DNA of 12,024 nt from CAG-826 sp964654155 (GTDB lineage: Bacteria > Bacillota_I > Bacilli_A > RFN20 > CAG-826), in the NCBI GenBank assembly GCA_964654155.1, contig CAZZGL010000040.1, positions 1 to 12,024 of the forward strand, written 5' to 3'. Position numbers and translations under genes: made by a program. Positions 6,861-12,024 of this stretch are shown in pieces. The stretch's first letter is position 1, and the number at the start of each line of letters is the position of its first letter. A model generated the notes under the pieces. That model did not search any database. It was given only the letters and a program-made list of their open reading frames with translations, and was not told the DNA's origin.

Positions 6861-7835
6861 TTATTCTCCTTCAAATAGTGTGATTTTCACACAATAATTT
6901 TTCTTTTCATTTGGTTTTAAGATTGTTAACAATCCTTTTTTACGCATTATATTTCTTCCTTCTGGAGTACAGTTACCTGGTTCTAAGCCTAAAACATAAT
7001 CGCGATTCCCCATCATCTTCCATTCACAAAAAAATGGTAATACATGAGAATCAAAATTAATCTTTACCCCAATATTAACTAATGGTGAATATAATTTAAC
7101 CTCAGCATCTTCTTTAAAATAATGGAAATAACATCTTTCAACATATCCATTTGTTGGAGGTAATAATTTATTCCATTTATCTAATTCACTTGTAGCTAAA
7201 TCATCTCTTCCTTCAATCTTAATAGAATTAATGGTTAAAATTGAATTTTCTGTCAATAACGGATAACCAAAATTCATATGATATAATATTTCTAAAGGTG
7301 TATCCTTATCACCACGATTAATAATTTCATCTTCGATAGTAAAGCTATTTTCTTTTTTAGAAATTCTAATAGTTCTTTTTGACTTTAGTTTATAAGAAAA
7401 TATTCCTTCATCAAGAATGTCCGCTTTTGCTATAAGATAATCACCATTATCTTCAAAAGTTGGATTAATACATGGAATATGAGAATAAGTTCCATGAAGT
7501 GGTAATTCATCACCATTATCAACATTAGGCGAACCTACATTATTAAATCCACAGGTTGTTAAGAATCCACCGGTAAACGATTTTAAAAATCCTGCACCTT
7601 TATTATCATAATATGTATTATTTACATATCCATTTGGTGTAATATAATTAATATTTGTTCCTTTAAATGTTACAGAAACAATATCAAATCCTCGATCTAA
7701 AGAAAGACATAATTCTAATCCCAAGCCATTTTTTATATGCCAAATTCTCATTCCTTTGGCTTTTCCTTCATTTAAAATATATTCTTCTTTACCATAAAGT
7801 TGAAATTCATGACCTAAATACTTTAATAAATCCAT
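6861..7835 (-). CDS. DUF4432 family aldose-epimerase-like protein
   Basis: A galactose-mutarotase-like beta-sandwich protein of the DUF4432 group, usually found in sugar-catabolic operons. Visible family motifs: GGFLTTCGFNNVG at 89-101, LPLHGTYSHIPC at 111-122, EILYHMNFGYPLL at 182-194 and GLEPGNCTPEGRN at 283-295. His114, His186 and Glu285 are candidate catalytic or binding residues by analogy with aldose 1-epimerases. It is complete at 324 aa. The ATG overlaps the kinase stop by one base (TAATG) and has its own GAGGTGA ribosome site within the kinase end, so the two are translationally coupled. The likely job is interconverting anomers or epimers of the operon's sugar. The precise reaction of this family is not settled, so that remains an inference. 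Confidence 0.85.
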   Translation of the reverse strand: MDLLKYLGHEFQLYGKEEYILNEGKAKGMRIWHIKNGLGLELCLSLDRGFDIVSVTFKGTNINYITPNGYVNNTYYDNKGAGFLKSFTGGFLTTCGFNNVGSPNVDNGDELPLHGTYSHIPCINPTFEDNGDYLIAKADILDEGIFSYKLKSKRTIRISKKENSFTIEDEIINRGDKDTPLEILYHMNFGYPLLTENSILTINSIKIEGRDDLATSELDKWNKLLPPTNGYVERCYFHYFKEDAEVKLYSPLVNIGVKINFDSHVLPFFCEWKMMGNRDYVLGLEPGNCTPEGRNIMRKKGLLTILKPNEKKNYCVKITLFEGE

Positions 7836-9304
7836 TATCTCACCTCTTTTAATAATCGATATAATCTACGATATTTACGATATACTTTCTTATATAATTT
7901 TGATTTTTCTTCATTAGGAATAAATACTTTTTTAACTTTTATCATCTTAGAAGCAGCTTCTTCTAAATCTTTAAAAAGTCCTATAGCCACTCCTACAATC
8001 ATCGCACTTCCGACAGTTCCCGCATCACGAGTTTCTAATTGATAAACGGGAATGTTATAAATATCCGCTTTTATTTGAAGCCAAGTATCATTTTTAGCTC
8101 CTCCTCCAGAAGCATAAATTCTTTTTAAAGTTACACCTGCTTTTTCTAATCGTTCTAAAGAATATTTCATTTCATAACTAAGCGACTCTAAAGCAGCTTG
8201 ATATATTTCATATCCATTTGTTCCTAAATCAAGATTTATAATTGCCCCTTTAGCTAAAGGATCATTAAACGGAACTGAAGCTCCCGCTAAATGAGGAACA
8301 AACATTACTTTCGTTGGCTTATCACTAACATTGGCGTTTAATTCTTCAAACAAATCAGCTTGATTCTTTTTAGAACTAAAATAATTATTAATAACCCATT
8401 CAATTAACGCTCCACCGGTATTAATAAGGGCATAACAAACATATTGATTTTCTTTTATATAGGGAATCACACCATAACCTTTAAAAGAAAGAAACTTCTT
8501 ATCAATATTTTCATCAAATAATATTGTATTGCATTCGCATGTTCCTAACCCATCCGCGGCGCTTTCTAAATCAAAAATTGAAGCTCCAACCGCATTTGCA
8601 ATTTGATCATGCGCAATATTAATTATTTCAATATCATTTGTAATTTCTAATAATTCTTTAACTTCTTTTTTTATAAATCCCGCACTTGTTCCTGTTGGAA
8701 CCGGTGTCGAAAATAAAGACATATCTATATCAGCACAATCAAATATTTCTTTAGACCAACATTTATTTATTACATCAAATCCTAAAGTTCGACTTGCTAA
8801 AGAATAATCAATTTGTCTAATTCCTGTTAGCATATAAACAATAAAATCTTCAATTAATAAAACTTTATCAATATTTTGATATATATTTGGATTATGCTTT
8901 TTAATATACATTAGTTTAGGAAGGGAAAACATTCCTAATCCTACTTGACCAGTAATTTCTCCTAAGCGGCTCTTGCCTATTTTTCTTTCAAGTAATTTTG
9001 CTTCCTTTGTTCCTCTTGGATCAGTATAAAGCATCGTTTTTAAAAGAATATTATCATTTTTATCAAGCACAACAAAAGATTCTCCAAATGATGTAAATCC
9101 AATTGCTCGTAAAGAAGGATACTTTAAGACCGCTTTCTTAATTAACGAATAAACTGTGTTTAAAATATCATTACCATCAAGAACATGTTCATTACTATTG
9201 CGTATAGAAGGATAAGATTGATAAATAGTATCAACCTTATCCAAATCATTAAATATTGTTATTTTACTTCCAGTAGTGCCAATATCAAATCCTGCGTAAA
9301 TCAT
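7835..9304 (-). CDS. FGGY-family carbohydrate kinase
   Basis: Phosphorylates a sugar, probably the ketose made by the upstream isomerase, using ATP. The fold is the two-domain ASKHA kinase. The N-terminal phosphate motif is DIGTTGSK at 7-14. The region GFTSFGESFVVLD at 69-81 takes the place of the xylulokinase substrate loop. The candidate catalytic base is Asp233 in AHDQIANAVGA. The second phosphate/adenosine region is SGGGAKND at 399-406. It is complete at 489 aa, with a basic C-terminal tail. The segment GLGTCECNT (252-260) replaces the more usual GTSE, and I cannot assign it to a named subfamily such as xylulo-, fuculo- or rhamnulokinase. There is no recognisable Shine-Dalgarno before its ATG, only 5 nt after the isomerase stop. 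The start is fixed by the N-terminal motif. Confidence 0.9.
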   Translation of the reverse strand: MIYAGFDIGTTGSKITIFNDLDKVDTIYQSYPSIRNSNEHVLDGNDILNTVYSLIKKAVLKYPSLRAIGFTSFGESFVVLDKNDNILLKTMLYTDPRGTKEAKLLERKIGKSRLGEITGQVGLGMFSLPKLMYIKKHNPNIYQNIDKVLLIEDFIVYMLTGIRQIDYSLASRTLGFDVINKCWSKEIFDCADIDMSLFSTPVPTGTSAGFIKKEVKELLEITNDIEIINIAHDQIANAVGASIFDLESAADGLGTCECNTILFDENIDKKFLSFKGYGVIPYIKENQYVCYALINTGGALIEWVINNYFSSKKNQADLFEELNANVSDKPTKVMFVPHLAGASVPFNDPLAKGAIINLDLGTNGYEIYQAALESLSYEMKYSLERLEKAGVTLKRIYASGGGAKNDTWLQIKADIYNIPVYQLETRDAGTVGSAMIVGVAIGLFKDLEEAASKMIKVKKVFIPNEEKSKLYKKVYRKYRRLYRLLKEVR

Positions 9305-9309
9305 AATAA

Positions 9310-10713
9310 TTATTTATCGATGTCAACTACATCATATCCTAAATATGTTGAGAATGCTTCTGTTAAGATTGATTTCATATGACCCATTCCAACTGTGGTA
9401 TGGTGTTTAAAGCCACCACGTGCAAGTTTAATTAATTTTTCTTGAAGGTTTGGAATTAAAGCAACGCCCCCACATCCAAAGAAGCTCTTTTCAATAGGTT
9501 CACCCGTAAATGCGGCTTCAGAAGCATAAATTATAAGTTTGCCATCTCTTGTTTGACAATTTGAGAAAGTCATATCAAATGCTTTAATACGTCCTTCATT
9601 ACTGCCCCATCCTGAATCTGGATCAACTTTTGAAAACATTTTATGGTCGGTAACTAATCCCTTTTCAGTCATTAAGCTTTGAGCGACAGGACCGCAGTGG
9701 AATAATATAACTTTATCTTCATCTTCACCATAGTTGTTATTCCAGTCTAAACATGCTGTCGGATGACCAGAAGCTAAAGTCATTGCTCTCATCGTAATCG
9801 CGCTACACAAATCAATTTCACATGAAGCAGGTATGCCTCGATCATTTAATTCAGATAATAAAACGCATGGACAAACACGATAATATGTCTCCATTTCATT
9901 CCAACATCTTAAAGTTAAGGCATCTAAATGATACTCTTCAATATATTTATCTAATACAACCGAGAACTTAGCTAAAGTAATAACTCTTTCTTTTGGTACA
10001 CAGCTGAAATTAGTATAAGCAATCAAGCGTTCGATTTTCGCTTTAACTCGTGGATCATCGTCTTTTAATTCATCAGCAAAATGGAAGAATTCAGAAAGAT
10101 CAAATGATTCAACCGTAATACCGTATTTTTCTAAAGCTATTTCATCAAAACGAACTGTTTTAAATGCGGTTGTTCTTGCGCCTATACAACCTATGGTAAA
10201 TCTCTTCATACCATTTACAACGCGACATATCGCTGCAAATTCATGTAAGTTATTTGCGAATGTTTCGCTTAATGGATGTACTACATGAGGTTTTAAAACT
10301 GTAAATGGGATACCATATTGAGTAAAGACATCAGTTACCGAGAATTTTCCACAATAAGCATCGCGACGATGAGCAAAATCCATTTTACCAATTTCATCTG
10401 GATAAGCTTGCATTAAAATTGGGACTCCTGCATCACGCAAAGCTATAGAAGCACCATTTTCATCAATAAAAATTGGCATACATAAAATAACACCATCATA
10501 TTCACCTTTACGTGATTCTAACCAATCATGATAAAGTCTACCTTCATCACGTGTTTCTACCGCTCCATAACGAGTAGCCTCTTTATCCATGATGATATAA
10601 TCATAACCAGCATCAGTTACCGCTTTTACCATATCATCTCTAGCACTTTCAATTAATTCAGCAGGCATAAAGCCTCTGTTTCCAAAAAATAAAGCAAATG
10701 TTGTTTTTTTCAT
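9310..10713 (-). CDS. L-fucose/L-arabinose isomerase family protein
   Basis: Metal-dependent aldose-ketose isomerase of the FucI/AraA superfamily, first gene of the operon. Metal- and proton-transfer regions are recognisable: WNEME at 271-275 (candidate Glu273 or Glu275), SCEIDLCSAITM at 297-308, whose Asp301 matches the metal-binding Asp of the FucI ACEGD motif, and FKHHTTVGMGHM at 435-446 with the conserved His. The N-terminus has an open-sheet domain (GNRGFMPAEL at 11-20). At 467 aa it is shorter than classical FucI (about 590 aa), so it belongs to the broad fucose-isomerase-like group and not to FucI itself. A GAGGAG ribosome site lies 7 nt before the ATG. Sampled stretches are visibly richer in G+C than the kinase, which may reflect high expression or a different history. 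The substrate is unknown; L-fucose, D-arabinose, sulfoquinovose or another aldose cannot be separated here. Confidence 0.87.
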   Translation of the reverse strand: MKKTTFALFFGNRGFMPAELIESARDDMVKAVTDAGYDYIIMDKEATRYGAVETRDEGRLYHDWLESRKGEYDGVILCMPIFIDENGASIALRDAGVPILMQAYPDEIGKMDFAHRRDAYCGKFSVTDVFTQYGIPFTVLKPHVVHPLSETFANNLHEFAAICRVVNGMKRFTIGCIGARTTAFKTVRFDEIALEKYGITVESFDLSEFFHFADELKDDDPRVKAKIERLIAYTNFSCVPKERVITLAKFSVVLDKYIEEYHLDALTLRCWNEMETYYRVCPCVLLSELNDRGIPASCEIDLCSAITMRAMTLASGHPTACLDWNNNYGEDEDKVILFHCGPVAQSLMTEKGLVTDHKMFSKVDPDSGWGSNEGRIKAFDMTFSNCQTRDGKLIIYASEAAFTGEPIEKSFFGCGGVALIPNLQEKLIKLARGGFKHHTTVGMGHMKSILTEAFSTYLGYDVVDIDK

Positions 10714-10744
10714 AATAAATCTCCTCTTGTAAATTTATTATATA

Positions 10745-10758
10745 TTTAAGCGCTTTCA
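10745..10758. promoter_or_regulatory. CcpA catabolite-response element (cre)
   Basis: The plus strand reads TTTAAGCGCTTTCA; the minus strand reads TGAAAGCGCTTAAA. The latter fits the cre pattern TGWNANCGNTNNCA with one mismatch and has the perfect core AAGCGCTT. It overlaps the predicted transcription start of the sugar operon, the classical position for CcpA repression in the presence of preferred sugars. Confidence 0.82.
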
Positions 10759-10759
10759 G

Positions 10760-10788
10760 ATTATATTACATTACGTTCTATTTTTTTG
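10760..10788 (-). promoter_or_regulatory. Promoter of the sugar operon
   Basis: On the minus strand a perfect TATAAT -10 (10760-10765) puts the start near 10753 and gives a leader of about 40 nt. At 16-18 bp upstream there is only an A-rich stretch and nothing like TTGACA. A strong -10 with a poor -35 suits a promoter that needs an activator such as the AraC-type protein encoded just upstream. Confidence 0.6.
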
Positions 10789-10807
10789 CGATTTTGTCCA
10801 GATTATT

Positions 10808-11647
10808 TTACTTGTTAAATTCTTCTTTAAATCTTTTCGCAGACTTTCCTACTTCACTTTTAAATACTCGACAAAAATAATTATAATCACTAAATCCAAC
10901 TTTGTATGCAATCTCAGTAATTGAATCATCACTTTCAATTAATAGAGTTTTAGCTTTTTCAATACGATATAATTTTATAAATCTAGCAATTCCCATTCCT
11001 AAATATTTTTCGGCAGCATTATAAAGATTAGTTCGACTCATATGTAAATACTTTGATAAATCATTTATTCTAATTTCACTATCCGATAAATGTTCCTCTA
11101 AATATTGTTCTAGATCACTTGTAAACTTTTCTTTTCTTACAGAAACTAATCGTTCACTTACAGCATATTTTGCTAAAGATAGTAATATTGTACTTGAGGC
11201 TTGAAGTTCATCTTCAGATAAATGTTTAATTTTTTGAATATATTCTCTTATTTTTTCATCATTTTCATTAAATTTATTTGCTTTACATAAGTATAAAACT
11301 CTTTGTTCGTCATCTTTAATATCACTAATTTGGCCAAACATAATATAACCGACTATTATATCTTTAATACGAAGATGTATCATTGCTTCTACTAGACCCG
11401 CATGACATTTATAAATATATAAATCTTCACTTTGATAACAATGTCTAAACGCCTCTAAATTTGATTGTTGGCACTTTATTTCTCCTAGTTTATTCAATCT
11501 AATTTGACGGCAAAAATCACAATCATTATGTGGATAAGAAACAATTTCACTAAAATTATTATCATATATAACAATTCTAATATGAGTTAAAACATAAAAA
11601 CTTTTTAATAATTTTTCTAATTTTTCAATATTGAAATTCGGTTTCAT
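10808..11647 (-). CDS. AraC-family regulator with PocR sensory domain
   Basis: Transcription factor that probably activates the adjoining sugar operon. Residues about 5-165 resemble the PocR ligand-binding domain: CDFCRQIR at 43-50 (Cys43, Cys46), Cys59 in IKCQQSN, then YKCHAGLVEAMIHL at 79-92 with Cys81, and VGYIMFGQI at 99-107. The four cysteines could bind metal or a cofactor. The C-terminal 100 residues form an AraC DNA-binding domain with two helix-turn-helix units, about 191-216 (EIRINDLSKYLHMSRTNLYN) and 241-263 (DSITEIAYKVGFSDYNYFCR). It is complete at 279 aa. The ATG follows AGGAG by 5 nt. In Salmonella PocR responds to 1,2-propanediol; the ligand here is unknown. Only 102 nt separate its start from a 30-bp palindrome and beyond, and 94 nt separate its stop from the isomerase start, without a visible terminator. 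Confidence 0.9.
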   Translation of the reverse strand: MKPNFNIEKLEKLLKSFYVLTHIRIVIYDNNFSEIVSYPHNDCDFCRQIRLNKLGEIKCQQSNLEAFRHCYQSEDLYIYKCHAGLVEAMIHLRIKDIIVGYIMFGQISDIKDDEQRVLYLCKANKFNENDEKIREYIQKIKHLSEDELQASSTILLSLAKYAVSERLVSVRKEKFTSDLEQYLEEHLSDSEIRINDLSKYLHMSRTNLYNAAEKYLGMGIARFIKLYRIEKAKTLLIESDDSITEIAYKVGFSDYNYFCRVFKSEVGKSAKRFKEEFNK

Positions 11648-11659
11648 AGCTACTCCTAT

Positions 11660-11689
11660 TTTGTAAAAAAATTTAAATTTATTTACAAA
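11660..11689. repeat. 30-bp near-perfect palindrome before PocR-AraC gene
   Basis: The outer arms TTTGTAAA (11660-11667) and TTTACAAA (11682-11689) are exact inverted repeats. The middle AAATTTAAATTT is also self-complementary, so 14 of 15 base pairs match; only A11668/A11681 fails. It ends 2 nt from the AGGAG ribosome site of the regulator. A TATAGT that could serve as -10 lies at plus 11698-11703, putting the palindrome at the transcription start. It could be an operator for autoregulation or an RNA hairpin next to the ribosome site. AT-rich DNA produces palindromes by chance, but rarely this long. Confidence 0.7.
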
Positions 11690-11707
11690 TTAATTTTACT
11701 ATATATT

Positions 11708-11747
11708 AAAAAAAAAGAAATAGTATTTTTAATTTTTTCTTACTATT
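11708..11747 (-). terminator. Weak possible terminator
   Basis: In minus-strand RNA, AAUAGUA and UACUAUU (plus 11741-11747 and 11719-11725) form a 7-bp stem around a 15-nt loop, followed after a short gap by a run of nine U (plus 11708-11716). The stem is AU-only apart from one G-C pair, and an alternative 9-bp stem (AUUUUUAAU/AUUAAAAAU) competes with it. It could end transcription arriving from the right edge. Support is limited. Confidence 0.35.
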
Positions 11748-11808
11748 AAAAATGCTTTTTTGTTTCAATATTGTTCTTTAAAATCAAATCAAATTAAATA
11801 TACAAAAT

Positions 11809-11851
11809 AGCCACCATAAGGACTAATATCGTCTTTACTTCTTAAGTAGCT
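11809..11851 (-). other. Possible structured RNA or terminator hairpin
   Basis: This is a GC-richer patch in an AT-rich spacer. In minus-strand RNA AGCUAC (plus 11846-11851) can pair with GUGGCU (plus 11809-11814), enclosing a second inverted repeat (plus 11818-11823 with 11831-11836, one mismatch). AUUUUG follows. It lies about 50 nt past the stop of the possible gene at the right edge, so it may be that gene's terminator. No known RNA family was recognised. Confidence 0.3.
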
Positions 11852-11900
11852 TTTTACTTATAAAAGAAATTAAATTTTCCACTAACAACCTTATATAATT

Positions 11901-12023
11901 TTAATTTAATGTTATTAAATAATAAATCATATAAATTAGCGCATAAAATAAGACTAATATTTTTAAAAGAAAATCCTCTTTTGCAAAGTGATGATGATAT
12001 TGGTAATTAAAATCAAAAAATGA
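11901..12023 (-). CDS. Possible C-terminal end of a membrane protein (partial)
   Basis: A minus-strand frame is open from the window edge for 40 codons to a TAA at 11901-11903. The peptide is SFFDFNYQYHHHFAKEDF followed by a hydrophobic run of about 21 residues (LLKILVLFYALIYMIYYLI), which looks like a membrane helix near a C-terminus. The gene would lie upstream of the PocR-AraC regulator on the same strand. A 40-codon open frame in such AT-rich DNA can arise by chance, and AT-rich non-coding DNA translates to hydrophobic residues. No family is recognised. Confidence 0.35.
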   Translation of the reverse strand, partial: SFFDFNYQYHHHFAKEDFLLKILVLFYALIYMIYYLITLN

Positions 12024-12024
12024 T

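Noticed and set aside
6019..10713. Assignment as a sulfoquinovose or L-fucose pathway
   Set aside because: Isomerase and kinase families fit several sugars. No sulfoquinovosidase, sulfolactaldehyde enzyme, sulfonate exporter, FucA-type aldolase or fucose permease is present in the window.
10727..10734. TTGTAAAT near the isomerase ribosome site as a second copy of the regulator palindrome arm
   Set aside because: It is a single half-site in AT-rich leader sequence without the matching inverted arm.
10714..10807. Terminator between the PocR-AraC gene and the isomerase
   Set aside because: No stem followed by a U-tract was found on the minus strand, so read-through from the regulator into the sugar operon remains possible.

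Overview
Low-GC (roughly 30% by eye) Gram-positive-type DNA. Every confident gene lies on the minus strand, so the window reads from right to left. The class I heat-shock operon hrcA-grpE-dnaK-dnaJ under CIRCE control, a catabolite-response (cre) box, strong AGGAG-type ribosome sites and short U-tract terminators point to Bacillota, class Bacilli. The very AT-rich spacers and genes suggest an Erysipelotrichales, RF39 or Acholeplasma/Izemoplasma-like lineage, but that placement is an inference. Tryptophan codons are TGG and no in-frame TGA occurs, so this is not a mycoplasma-type genetic code.

Left part (1-4784): the complete heat-shock operon. Transcription starts at a consensus sigma-A promoter (TTGACA, 16 bp, TATAAT) placed between and overlapping two CIRCE operators at 4712-4738 and 4758-4784. 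Gene order is hrcA (repressor), grpE (nucleotide exchange factor), dnaK (Hsp70) and dnaJ (Hsp40). The end of hrcA overlaps the start of grpE by 35 nt. A GC-rich hairpin sits between dnaK and dnaJ. A 17-nt direct repeat with a 32-nt period begins 4 nt past the dnaJ stop and runs off the window edge.

Middle (4785-5921): a gene-poor AT-rich spacer with a terminator, then a cupin-type AraC-family regulator reading away from the sugar operon.

Right part (5993-10807): a compact four-gene sugar-catabolic operon: an L-fucose/L-arabinose-isomerase-family isomerase, an FGGY kinase, a DUF4432 aldose-epimerase-like protein and a class II ketose-phosphate aldolase. It ends in a clean intrinsic terminator directly after the aldolase stop. 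The logic is aldose, to ketose, to ketose phosphate, to DHAP plus an aldehyde, with DUF4432 probably acting on the sugar anomer. The substrate cannot be named from sequence. The promoter has a good -10, a poor -35 and a cre box over the expected start site, which suggests an activator-dependent, glucose-repressed operon. A second AraC-family regulator with an N-terminal PocR sensor domain lies directly upstream (10808-11647) and is the best candidate activator. No transporter gene is visible.

Right edge (11648-12024): AT-rich DNA with a 30-bp near-perfect palindrome next to the PocR-AraC ribosome site, possible RNA structures, and perhaps the C-terminal end of a membrane protein running off the window.
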